Below, piece after piece: positions 1 to 7,657 of a stretch of 64,000 nt of DNA (its first letter is position 1; each line of letters opens with the position of its first letter). The DNA comes from Crocinitomix catalasitica ATCC 23190 (lineage in GTDB: Bacteria; Bacteroidota; Bacteroidia; Flavobacteriales_D; Crocinitomicaceae). The notes beneath the pieces were generated by a model. The model was given only the letters and a program-made list of their open reading frames with translations, did no database searches and was not told the origin of the DNA. The stretch spans positions 1 through 64,000 of the forward strand of contig NZ_JHXV01000024.1 in NCBI RefSeq assembly GCF_000621625.1. Direction: 5' to 3'. The position numbers were made by a program, and so were the translations under genes.

Positions 1-208
1 GTCGTTTAATATGAAAAAAAACAAACATACCTTTTAAAGGAAAATCCTGAACTGTAATGGTTTTATGAAAACCTTTTGAAATTAATTGACGTGAATTAAA
101 TTCTTGGGGAACAGTATTCTTTTCCTCAAAATAAAGGTTCAATCGTTCTCCTACTTTTTTTGATTCCGTAAGCTCAAAATGTGCTACCAAAATCTCAGGT
201 AAAATCAT
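1..208 (-). CDS. ISAon1-type transposase, N-terminal-region protein (partial, runs off left edge)
   Basis: Reading leftward from the ATG at 206-208, the frame stays open to the window edge, so only the first 69 residues are seen. The peptide contains LNLYFEEKN (23-31), SKGFHKTITVQDFPLKG (44-60) and ends at HIKR. I recognise this pattern from the small 'N-terminal region' protein that ISAon1-type elements of Bacteroidota encode ahead of their DDE transposase. It probably helps bind the element ends. The transposase proper would lie beyond the left edge. The match is strong in wording and order, but neither completeness of the element nor its activity can be judged here. Confidence 0.82.
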   Translation of the reverse strand, partial: MILPEILVAHFELTESKKVGERLNLYFEEKNTVPQEFNSRQLISKGFHKTITVQDFPLKGMFVFFHIKR

Positions 209-240
209 TTTTATTAAGTCTAAATATCCCTCCAAAACTT
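1..240 (-). mobile_element. End of an ISAon1-like insertion sequence
   Basis: The orfA-like gene at 1-208 implies that an insertion sequence enters from the left and ends within the next few tens of bases. I cannot fix the terminal inverted repeat because the other end is outside the window. The boundary at 240 is only the end of a 40-base stretch (201-240) that is imperfectly repeated at 257-290, so it is an estimate. Confidence 0.5.
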
Positions 241-290
241 ATTCTTTTTTACAAAGAAAATCATTTTAGTCTAAATTCCTCCCCAACTTT
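201..290. repeat. Imperfect direct repeat spanning IS end and end of the WG gene
   Basis: Bases 201-240 and 257-290 share AAAATCATTTT, then AGTCTAAAT, then CTCC and AACTT in the same order, with small indels. The left copy contains the start codon of the IS gene. The right copy contains the stop codon and last codons of the neighbouring WG-repeat gene (266-268 is its stop). Confidence 0.6.
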
Positions 291-1921
291 TGTGACTGAT
301 CCATGAAAAAGGCTTCACGGTCATAAGCATATTTTTGTTGCACCGCATCAAAACTGAATGGGACGGCCATTTCTTGTTTAAATTCATTAAATACACCATA
401 CAATCCAGCTTCACTACGCACCGCTAAAAAGGCGCCGCCATCTGCAATTGAAGGATTATACAAATTCAAAGCGTTGTTAATATATCGAATTGATGTAAGT
501 TCTGATTTTACTAAAAATTCACCATTCGAATTACAAATACCGTATAAGGTTTGATGGTTGGGACCAATACTATCCCGCTTAACGATTATGACTTCACTTC
601 CCCTTGTGTGACTTTTTTTGATATGACTATAAATCATTGGTAATACCTCAGATCCCGTTTTATCAATCAGCCCCATTTTTCGCTTATCAAATACTAAAAA
701 GTGATCGTCCAATGTCCAAATATATTCGAAATTGATTGGGATGATGACTTCATGTTTACGGTTAATGATTCCTTTTTTTTCATCAATCGTAACAATTAAA
801 AAATCATCAAAACCACTTTCGTAAAAGTCATCAATTTTGTCGTATATCGGAGGAATAATAACCTCGCCTTCTTTCGAATACCAGCCTTCTTTTTTATCCT
901 TGGTAACCTGAAAACCTTCGTTAAATCCCTGTAGCCAAATCGCGTCGAATTCTATTGGAATGACTTCTTCGCCTTCTTTCGTATAAATCCCTTTTTTACC
1001 ATTTTGCGTGACCGTTACATACCTCATTCCATCCATGTAAATACGATCGAATTCGATTGGAATGATTGATTTAGTTGTGTTAAAGTAAGCGCCCTGTTTA
1101 TCACCCTTCTTGAGCAAGTAATACTTGTGTGTTTTATTGAATTCTATTCCGTCACAATCCATCGGTGTTAGCATTTCTCCTTTGCTGTTGATGAGACTAT
1201 AGACTTCACCTTTTCTTGCTATGATAGGATTTGCAAAAGCTGAGACTTGCGCAAAATGCTCATTTGATTGATTGGTTTTTCTAAAACCTGCTGTGCCGAT
1301 TTTTAATTCATCATACTCAAAGGGAATTTGAATTGAATTGTCGGCAATGAAACCATACTTATTGTCTACAGAAGCGATGATGCCGTTTTTATAGATCACA
1401 ATATTATCAATCGGTTGTTTGATCTGTTTACCATTCGCTAAAAGCACAGCTGTCTGATTCTTTTTATCACGTACGACAAAGATAGAACTGGTTGCATCAG
1501 CATAATCTAAATGATCATATTCAAGTTTTAAAATGGCTGCACCTTCAAAATCAAAAGCCCCATATTTATTATTGAGTTTGGCTATGATTGAATTTCCTGA
1601 TTGGCGAGCATTAAATAATGTATCATACTTCATGGGTAAGATTAATTCAGCCGACTTATTTAAAGCACCATATTTCCCATTAGTCTGAACGACATAACAA
1701 TTCCGATAACTTTTAACATGATCAAAAACAGGGGCGAAAATTAATGAATCACCTTTTTTAAATCCGTATTTACCCTCTTTTTTAAAATAAGAAATGGCAT
1801 TTCTATCTGGTCCAGGCATCTCAATGACATCATCGAAGAACTCACCCATGGGTGTTTCAACGACTTGAGAAAAGTTGAATAAAGGATATAGAAAGAATAG
1901 GAGGAGTGTGGAATGTTTCAT
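266..1921 (-). CDS. Secreted WG-repeat protein
   Basis: This 551-residue protein starts with a signal peptide (about 1-18, ending near NFSQ). The rest is made of WG-type repeats of roughly 25-45 residues, each with a core like KYGF/KYGA/KKGI followed by a turn and P..YD or P..FD (for example near 49, 82, 118, 189 and 311). WG repeats are short beta-hairpin units common in Bacteroidota, and their ligand is mostly unknown. The product is probably periplasmic or surface exposed. The gene stands alone, divergent from the DMT exporter at 2038. Its 3' end lies in DNA that resembles the adjacent IS end (257-290), so the last residues may not be native. The family call is firm; the function is unknown. 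Confidence 0.85.
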   Translation of the reverse strand: MKHSTLLLFFLYPLFNFSQVVETPMGEFFDDVIEMPGPDRNAISYFKKEGKYGFKKGDSLIFAPVFDHVKSYRNCYVVQTNGKYGALNKSAELILPMKYDTLFNARQSGNSIIAKLNNKYGAFDFEGAAILKLEYDHLDYADATSSIFVVRDKKNQTAVLLANGKQIKQPIDNIVIYKNGIIASVDNKYGFIADNSIQIPFEYDELKIGTAGFRKTNQSNEHFAQVSAFANPIIARKGEVYSLINSKGEMLTPMDCDGIEFNKTHKYYLLKKGDKQGAYFNTTKSIIPIEFDRIYMDGMRYVTVTQNGKKGIYTKEGEEVIPIEFDAIWLQGFNEGFQVTKDKKEGWYSKEGEVIIPPIYDKIDDFYESGFDDFLIVTIDEKKGIINRKHEVIIPINFEYIWTLDDHFLVFDKRKMGLIDKTGSEVLPMIYSHIKKSHTRGSEVIIVKRDSIGPNHQTLYGICNSNGEFLVKSELTSIRYINNALNLYNPSIADGGAFLAVRSEAGLYGVFNEFKQEMAVPFSFDAVQQKYAYDREAFFMDQSQKLGRNLD

Positions 1922-2000
1922 TTTATGGAATGGCTTTTACATTGCAAATTTAAGGATAATAATATTGGCCAATTTTTGCTGTAAAACAGATGGTGTTCGA

Positions 2001-2033
2001 TTGATTTCAAGCCGTAAATAAGTCGTAAATTTG
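2001..2033 (+). promoter_or_regulatory. Bacteroidota-type promoter, start codon at the expected +1
   Basis: TTG at 2001-2003 and TAAATTTG at 2026-2033 fit the -33/-7 pattern of Bacteroidota (TAnnTTTG). The -7 box ends only four bases before the ATG at 2038. Transcription should therefore begin at or next to the start codon, which suggests a leaderless message. Confidence 0.5.
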
Positions 2034-2037
2034 CGCC

Positions 2038-2925
2038 ATGATAAAATTAAAAGGCATCATCTATGTGGTAGTTGGTGCTGCGAGTTATGGTGTTTTAGCG
2101 ACTTTTGTTAAGCTTGCTAATAATGACGGTTTAAGTACAGGCGGAATCAACTTTCTGCAATATTTTCTTGGTTTTGTTGTGCTGGCTTTATTGACTTTGA
2201 TGAAAGGGAAAAAGACGGTTGTTAAGGATTCGCTTTATCCGAAGTTGCAGTTGGTTTTATTTGGAACAACATCAGGTTTGACGAGTTATTTCTATTATTT
2301 GTCGATTCAATATTTACCCGTATCAATTGCGATAATATTGCTGATGCAAGCAATTTGGATGGGGGTTGTGTTAGAAGCCATTCTCCAAAAACAGATCAGC
2401 AAGATAAAACTTATTGGCAGCGGATTTGTCATTCTAGGGACCATGTTTGCCGTTAATATTTTTGAACAATCAAGTACACTAAATTTAATAGGTATTGTAT
2501 ATGGTATTTTAGCAAGTATCGCTTATACGATTTCGCTTTATGCATCGAATGCCGTTGCGCTAAAATTGCCAAACCTCGATCGTAGTAAGTATCTTATTTT
2601 GGGTGGAGCAATTATTGTCGGGTTAATATGGAATACAGAATTATTGGACACCATTAATTTTACAGATCCTAAATTGTGGCAATATGCTATTTTTCTCGCG
2701 CTATTCGGTGCGATAATTCCCCCTATCGCCTTTAATAAGGGATTCCCAATTATTGGTATTGGTTGGGGAAGTATCTTAACTGCAATTGAGATTCCTGTTT
2801 CTATCACAACGGCTCACTTATTATTGCACGAAAAAGTAGCAATGATTCAATGGTTGGGTGTTGGGATCATCATCATCTCAATTGTGATGATCAATTATAA
2901 AAACATCTTAAAATCGAATAATTAA
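2038..2925 (+). CDS. DMT-superfamily (EamA) exporter
   Basis: The 295-residue product is hydrophobic throughout, with about ten membrane segments arranged as two EamA repeats (roughly 5-138 and 149-287). The first segment begins GIIYVVVGAASYGVLATFVK. The length matches the RhaT/EamA group of drug/metabolite transporters in the inner membrane. These typically export amino acids, nucleosides or small metabolites, and the substrate cannot be read from sequence. Its last four bases overlap the end of the convergent TonB-receptor gene (2922), so the two coding regions meet tail to tail with no room for a separate terminator. Confidence 0.88.
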   Translation: MIKLKGIIYVVVGAASYGVLATFVKLANNDGLSTGGINFLQYFLGFVVLALLTLMKGKKTVVKDSLYPKLQLVLFGTTSGLTSYFYYLSIQYLPVSIAIILLMQAIWMGVVLEAILQKQISKIKLIGSGFVILGTMFAVNIFEQSSTLNLIGIVYGILASIAYTISLYASNAVALKLPNLDRSKYLILGGAIIVGLIWNTELLDTINFTDPKLWQYAIFLALFGAIIPPIAFNKGFPIIGIGWGSILTAIEIPVSITTAHLLLHEKVAMIQWLGVGIIIISIVMINYKNILKSNN

Positions 2926-5354
2926 AACTCGAAGATGACACCGATAGTTGGTGTTATCAATCTACTTTCATTATTTATGATAAGCGGAACAGCATTCGAT
3001 CCATCTGCTTGAATTGGGTTACCATCGGTTGACGCAAACCCTGTATTGTCCGCATTCCTTTGGAAGGTATAATAGGGAGAGGACTCTTGTTTATAAGCAA
3101 GGATATTTTGAATATCGATATAGAAATCGAAACTTACTTTTTTCAAGTTTACAATTTTATCAATTCGGATATCCATTTGATTAAAATCGCGCAATCTACT
3201 TCCGTTGACATCATTATAATTCAAGACACCATTACCTGTAAATAAATAAGTTTGTTGCGATGCTTCAAGATCCCAGGGTGTATAAGGAAGTCCACCTGAA
3301 TAACGATATTTTAAACCTAACTTCCATGTTTTACCTAAGTTCAATCCTAATGTTGCCGATAATAAATTTTGACTGTCCCATGCTGAAGGCAACAATTCGC
3401 CATCACTGCCAGAGAATAAACTTCGGACATACGTATAGCTCAAAGCAAAGAATACATTTTTAACCAGTTTTTGCTGAACAAAAACCTCAAAGCCATAAGT
3501 CTGCCCTTTACCGTCGCTTGTTACAAATTCATTACCTACTGCGCCAAATTCTTGTCCTTGATTCGCTAAAGACACCCCATTTGCGACTGAAACAGGGTAA
3601 TTGCTATATTCCTTGTAAAAACCTTCTAAAGTAATTCGTAACCCTTGGTTCGGCAAGAATTGAGCACCCAATACATAATGATCAGAACGGATATAAGTCA
3701 AAGATTGATTGACATATTCACCCGCAATATTTTGGTAACCCAAAGAGGTATAAGTAGGGATTTTAAAATAACTGCCGACAGAAGCTGTAATGTCCCAACG
3801 ATTATTTAAATGATACGCTAAAGACAACCTTGGCGAAATGGTTTCTAGTGGATTATTCCCTTTGTCCGTGAACGAATTCATATCCGTTCTTACACCTGCT
3901 GAAACGAGTAATTTATCTTTAAAAATATTTTTAGAGACTTGAACGAATAGACCGTATTTAAAGAAATCAATCTCGCTATTCCCTTCAATAATTTGAGCAG
4001 GCACAATCAAGGTTCCAGTTGAATCGTAAATGTTCTGTGTTATTTTATTGTAGAGTGACGAATTGTATTTAACATATTGCGCTACACCTCCAAATGAGTA
4101 TTTCCAACCATTTTTATATTGGTTAAAATCGAATCGCAATTTATTCTCTATCTCTTGAGATTGCAAGCCGAAATTTCTATATTCCTCATCGCCATTTCGC
4201 GCATCCTCAAATTGATCCAGTTGATTGTCGAACATGTTTCTACTTAATGCTAGATTGAAGAAACCGTCCTTTACCCGATGTTTCCAAGCTGTCCCTACGG
4301 TATAATTCCATTGTGTGATAAATGGCAACGAACGACGCAAGTATTCGGTTTCGTCATTGTCTTCTTTCGTGGCTGCAAAATTGAATCTATCGTATGCGCC
4401 TAGACCAAGAACAGTTATTGAGTTTTTATTATTTGGTCGGAAAGTCGTTTTGAATTGGTAGTCCGTGAAATTAGGTCGAATGGGCAAATCTAATAAAGTG
4501 AAGAGCAGATCGAGATAAGATGCTCTTGCAGAAACCAAGAAATCATTTTTCTTCCCCATAGGTCCTTCTAAAGTCAATACACTTTCAGTAACACTTGCCC
4601 TAACATTACCCGATATTTTTTCTCTATTTCCTTGGCGTTGTGTAATTACAAAAGTAGAAGCCAATGCGTTATCATAACGCGTATCAAAAGCAGATGAACT
4701 CAATTTAAGATCCTCTATAAAAGACACGTTTAAAATTCCTTGGGCTCCACCGGACGAACCTTGTGTTTGAAAATGATTCAATACTGGAATTTCAATTCCA
4801 TCTAAATAATAAACATTCTCATTGGGCGCTCCACCACGAATGATGATATCATTTCTTTGCGCTCCGCCACCGGATCCACCAACACCAGGTAGTGTTTGTA
4901 CCACTTTAGATACATCAAAATTCCCACCGGGATTCGATTCAATCTCTATTGAAGTCAATTTCTGAACAGACAAAGGCGTAACCATATCCGTCGTTTTTGC
5001 AATTTTGTCATCTTGATAAACCACATCAACTGATTTTAATTCGCTACTAGTTTGACTTAGCGTAAAATTCACCGTTTGCACATTTCCTGAAGTAACATTG
5101 ATATTGAATTTCTTCATGGCTTCGTAACCAACGAAAGACACCCTTAAAGTATAAGTACCTACTGGTAATTCTAATCGATAATTCCCATTTAGATCAGTAA
5201 CAGCACCTTCTGTTGTTCCCTCAACCAATATTTTAGCAAATAATAGAGGTTCTTCGGTATTAACATCCTTAACGATACCTTGAATAGATCCTGTGTTTTG
5301 ACTAAAACCTACGGAAATTGAAAGCAACGCGATATATAGAATTAGGGATTTCAT
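2922..5354 (-). CDS. TonB-dependent receptor with carboxypeptidase-regulatory-like domain
   Basis: An 810-residue outer-membrane receptor. In order it shows a signal peptide (about 1-18), a CarboxypepD_reg-like beta-sandwich (about 22-110, GSIQGIVKDVNTEEPLLFAK), a plug domain (about 140-245, with IIIRGGAPNENVYYLDGIEI) and a long beta-barrel ending in an aromatic residue (GVIFEF). Such receptors import ligands with energy from TonB/ExbBD. No SusD gene is adjacent, so a glycan-type SusCD pair is unlikely. The gene is divergent from a MarR regulator at 5455. The intergenic region holds two TACG-N4-CGT(A/T) sites, one between the predicted transcription start and this gene's ATG, so MarR control is plausible. 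Confidence 0.88.
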   Translation of the reverse strand: MKSLILYIALLSISVGFSQNTGSIQGIVKDVNTEEPLLFAKILVEGTTEGAVTDLNGNYRLELPVGTYTLRVSFVGYEAMKKFNINVTSGNVQTVNFTLSQTSSELKSVDVVYQDDKIAKTTDMVTPLSVQKLTSIEIESNPGGNFDVSKVVQTLPGVGGSGGGAQRNDIIIRGGAPNENVYYLDGIEIPVLNHFQTQGSSGGAQGILNVSFIEDLKLSSSAFDTRYDNALASTFVITQRQGNREKISGNVRASVTESVLTLEGPMGKKNDFLVSARASYLDLLFTLLDLPIRPNFTDYQFKTTFRPNNKNSITVLGLGAYDRFNFAATKEDNDETEYLRRSLPFITQWNYTVGTAWKHRVKDGFFNLALSRNMFDNQLDQFEDARNGDEEYRNFGLQSQEIENKLRFDFNQYKNGWKYSFGGVAQYVKYNSSLYNKITQNIYDSTGTLIVPAQIIEGNSEIDFFKYGLFVQVSKNIFKDKLLVSAGVRTDMNSFTDKGNNPLETISPRLSLAYHLNNRWDITASVGSYFKIPTYTSLGYQNIAGEYVNQSLTYIRSDHYVLGAQFLPNQGLRITLEGFYKEYSNYPVSVANGVSLANQGQEFGAVGNEFVTSDGKGQTYGFEVFVQQKLVKNVFFALSYTYVRSLFSGSDGELLPSAWDSQNLLSATLGLNLGKTWKLGLKYRYSGGLPYTPWDLEASQQTYLFTGNGVLNYNDVNGSRLRDFNQMDIRIDKIVNLKKVSFDFYIDIQNILAYKQESSPYYTFQRNADNTGFASTDGNPIQADGSNAVPLIINNESRLITPTIGVIFEF

Positions 5355-5358
5355 TTAT

Positions 5359-5432
5359 TACGATTTCGTTATTGTTTAGACAAATATACAACTATTCCGA
5401 AATAAATTATAAATAATAGTACGGTTTCGTAA
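5359..5432. promoter_or_regulatory. Pair of operator-like palindromes between TonB receptor and marR
   Basis: TACGATTTCGTT (5359-5370) and TACGGTTTCGTA (5421-5432) are near-identical 12-base sites. The second has perfect TACG/CGTA arms. One sits in the leader of the TonB-receptor gene and the other overlaps the -33 region expected for the marR-like gene. This placement suits a self-regulating MarR protein that also represses its neighbour. Confidence 0.5.
5381..5388 (-). promoter_or_regulatory. -7 element for the TonB-receptor gene
   Basis: On the minus strand this reads TATATTTG, an exact match to TAnnTTTG, 26 bases before the ATG at 5354. The -33 box is not clear. Confidence 0.45.
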
Positions 5433-5442
5433 AAAAATGTTT

Positions 5443-5450
5443 TAACTTTA
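5443..5450 (+). promoter_or_regulatory. -7 element abutting the marR start codon
   Basis: TAACTTTA is a one-mismatch TAnnTTTG box. It ends four bases before the ATG at 5455, the same spacing as at 2026-2033, and again predicts a leaderless or nearly leaderless transcript. Confidence 0.4.
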
Positions 5451-5454
5451 TTCC

Positions 5455-6123
5455 ATGGAAAGTACCCTAGTGCAACTAGTAAAATATTACGAAAAGTTTA
5501 AAACATCACTAAAAGCCGATGTTCAGGGGGATAATATGACTAAATTTATAGCTTATTTAAATTCTGAAGTTGGAACGGAATCGTCCATTAATGAAGAGGT
5601 GAAGGTTGAGAATTGGAAAAATTTAAATCGAAAAACCTTATTAGAGATGACTTCTGCATATCTCGGAAAAATGGGAAGGTATGTAGATAATTATTGTCGA
5701 AAAAATTTGCCTGAAACACCGCTGGGTAGTATGGAGGAATTTACTTATTTGATCACTTGTATGAAGTATCAAAAATTGACTAAAAGTGAATTAATACAAC
5801 ACAATATACATCCTACAACAACAGGAACAGATATTATAAAGCGGCTATTAAAAAAGGGGTTTATAAAACAATCACCCAATTTAGAAGACAAGAGAAGTAC
5901 TTGTATTGAAATTACGGATCAGGGAAGAGGTGCGATTTTTTCTACGTCAGGTACTTTGAATAAATTATCAATTATTAGCGCGGGTATCTTATCGAATAAT
6001 GAATTGATTTTATTGGTTGGGATGCTTCAAAAATTAGATCAATTTCACGAAACTATTTTACACGAACATAAAGAAATGGATCTCGACTTGATTCTGTCGG
6101 AGAAGGAATCTCAAATTTTATAA
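5455..6123 (+). CDS. MarR-family winged-helix regulator
   Basis: A 222-residue protein whose central part (about 85-150) reads as a MarR winged helix: a helix-turn-helix followed by a wing (RRLLKKGFIKQSPNLEDKRS, then EITDQGRGA). The DKRS wing motif before the ITDQG strand is typical. The N-terminal 70 residues are longer than in small MarR proteins. It probably binds palindromic DNA and senses a small ligand. It is divergent from the TonB receptor, and paired palindromes lie between them. The ATG at 5455 is the only good start and follows a -7-like box directly. The ligand is unknown. Confidence 0.85.
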   Translation: MESTLVQLVKYYEKFKTSLKADVQGDNMTKFIAYLNSEVGTESSINEEVKVENWKNLNRKTLLEMTSAYLGKMGRYVDNYCRKNLPETPLGSMEEFTYLITCMKYQKLTKSELIQHNIHPTTTGTDIIKRLLKKGFIKQSPNLEDKRSTCIEITDQGRGAIFSTSGTLNKLSIISAGILSNNELILLVGMLQKLDQFHETILHEHKEMDLDLILSEKESQIL

Positions 6124-6132
6124 GACAAAAAA

Positions 6133-6166
6133 AAACACCATTCAGCAATTTAGCAAAAGGGTGTTT
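6133..6166 (-). terminator. Hairpin terminator between convergent genes
   Basis: AAACACC (6133-6139) pairs with GGTGTTT (6160-6166). On the minus strand the stem is followed by a run of Ts, so it mainly ends the leftward gene at 6192-6656. It may also stop marR transcription from the other side. Confidence 0.7.
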
Positions 6167-6191
6167 CTTTGAGCTTTGGGTTAACGCTACA

Positions 6192-6656
6192 TTATTTAAA
6201 TAGTCCGCCTAATTTTCCTTTAATTGCGTCCATCGTGTCTCCAGAAGTGAATTTGCTTAACATATCACTATCAGTAAACATATCCATTAATCCGTTGCCT
6301 TCTTTGTCTCCTTTTTCTGCTGCAGAGTTTGAAAAACCACTCATTACTTTAGACATAACAACAGATTTAATTTGATCGATAATTCCTTCAGACAAACCAG
6401 TTTTATTCTTCAAATTAAAAGCCAAATCGCCTTCTAATTTTTTACTTACATTGTTTGCTTCAGTAGTATTGTCGTTAGAAGAGAATAAATTAGACATTGT
6501 GCTGTCATTACCTCTTGCTTTTTCTTTAGTTGTACGATATTTAACCGCTTCAACCGCTTGCTTTGTAACTTCTTGCTTATCGTTATCTGATAAACCAACT
6601 TTTTCAAGGATATCTCCTAAATCTACTTTACTCATTAAATCGTCTAATCCAAACAT
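6192..6656 (-). CDS. Small helical cytoplasmic protein of unknown function
   Basis: A 154-residue protein with no signal peptide or membrane segment. It is rich in Asp, Ser, Lys and Gly. It begins MFGLDDLMSKVDLGDILEKV and ends in amphipathic helices with KGKLGGLFK. The central part (about 80-112) looks helical, with IIDQIKSVVMSKVMSGF. The overall feel is that of DUF937/YidB-like proteins, but I cannot show true membership. An inverted repeat (6677-6699) lies just upstream of the start and a terminator just beyond the stop, so it looks like a single-gene unit. Confidence 0.65.
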   Translation of the reverse strand: MFGLDDLMSKVDLGDILEKVGLSDNDKQEVTKQAVEAVKYRTTKEKARGNDSTMSNLFSSNDNTTEANNVSKKLEGDLAFNLKNKTGLSEGIIDQIKSVVMSKVMSGFSNSAAEKGDKEGNGLMDMFTDSDMLSKFTSGDTMDAIKGKLGGLFK

Positions 6657-6676
6657 TTCTTTTCTTTATTAATTAA

Positions 6677-6699
6677 TTTGCCATATTCTATTTGGCAAA
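6677..6699. promoter_or_regulatory. Palindrome upstream of the 6192-6656 gene
   Basis: TTTGCCA (6677-6683) and TGGCAAA (6693-6699) form perfect arms around nine bases. They lie 20 bases upstream of the minus-strand start at 6656. It lacks a T-run on either side, so an operator is more likely than a terminator. Confidence 0.35.
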
Positions 6700-6789
6700 G
6701 CAATTTACTAATTTATCTAAGATGTTTGAAGCAGAAATCGATAGAGGACAATAAATTAACTTTGAATGACCATTTATTGATTTTGAGGA

Positions 6790-7536
6790 CTATAAAAACT
6801 TATTCAGCAGATTTTCTTTGGCTATTATTTTATGTAAATGTGGATTTGTTCTCAAACCATCAAGTACTTCTAGGTGACCAAGATGGTGAGAATCACTACC
6901 AATCAAATCAACCCAATCCCGATCAATTAACTCTTCTGCCATTTTTTTGACTTGTGGTCCGTATTGACCAGACAGAGAATTGGTATTCACTTGTATTAGA
7001 ACACCTCTATTGCGGTAATCCTCAATTTTAGCCCATTCGTTAAAATAAAATGGATAGCGTTCAATATGAGCTATAATAGGTTTATATCCTTCCGTGATGA
7101 GTTCGAACATTGATTCTTTTATTCTATTTTGCTCAGTTGTAAAAGACAATTCAAATAACATATAATTATCACCAAATGTGAGAATATTTTTAGATTCAAT
7201 AAGTTGCGATAAATTATGATCCAAATAATATTCGGCTGCAGCTTCAACAGCGATGGGTAGGTTTAACCTTTGAACTTCTGCTTGCAAGTCATCCAGTCCA
7301 GCATTAATAATTTCTGGAGTGTTTTTATAATAGTCACTCATTACATGCGGAGTGGTAATTACTTTTGTATAGCCTAATTCAATAAATTTTCTCAACATAA
7401 CTATTGCTTCATCAATAGTTTTAACACCGTCATCAATGCCCGCTATTAAATGGCTATGAACATCAGTTTTAAGTATAGATAAATCTGCAGGTTCAAGTTG
7501 AGGTGTTTTCTTAAAAAGTCGATTGAATACTCCCAT
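6790..7536 (-). CDS. CpsB/CapC-type PHP-domain tyrosine-protein phosphatase
   Basis: A 248-residue PHP-fold phosphatase. The metal-binding motifs are all present: DVHSH (25-29), TPHVMSDYY (H64), EAAAEYYLD (E102, D106), IAHIERYP (H157, E159) and GSDSHH (D215, H217, H218). Members such as Wzb/YwqE/CpsB analogues dephosphorylate the BY-kinase (Wzc) that controls polysaccharide chain length. No Wzc-like kinase or Wza exporter is in the window, and the glycan cluster is about 20-37 kb away, so its partner must be elsewhere. It is divergent from the lipoprotein gene at 7658. Catalytic residues look intact. Confidence 0.88.
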   Translation of the reverse strand: MGVFNRLFKKTPQLEPADLSILKTDVHSHLIAGIDDGVKTIDEAIVMLRKFIELGYTKVITTPHVMSDYYKNTPEIINAGLDDLQAEVQRLNLPIAVEAAAEYYLDHNLSQLIESKNILTFGDNYMLFELSFTTEQNRIKESMFELITEGYKPIIAHIERYPFYFNEWAKIEDYRNRGVLIQVNTNSLSGQYGPQVKKMAEELIDRDWVDLIGSDSHHLGHLEVLDGLRTNPHLHKIIAKENLLNKFL

Positions 7537-7621
7537 TTTATTTACATTGTTTTTCTGATGAGTAAAGTTATTGATTAATAACCAAACCTAAGAAAGAAAT
7601 ATTATTTTTATGAGAAAACAT

Positions 7622-7639
7622 TTTGCAATTTTCTGCAAA
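7622..7639. promoter_or_regulatory. Crp/Fnr-spaced palindrome before the lipoprotein operon
   Basis: TTTGCA (7622-7627) and TGCAAA (7634-7639) are perfect arms separated by six bases, the half-site spacing typical of Crp-family sites. It lies 18 bases before the ATG at 7658. The third gene of the operon encodes a Crp/Fnr-family protein, so autoregulation is possible. Confidence 0.4.
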
Positions 7640-7657
7640 TATTAACGTTAGTAAAAA

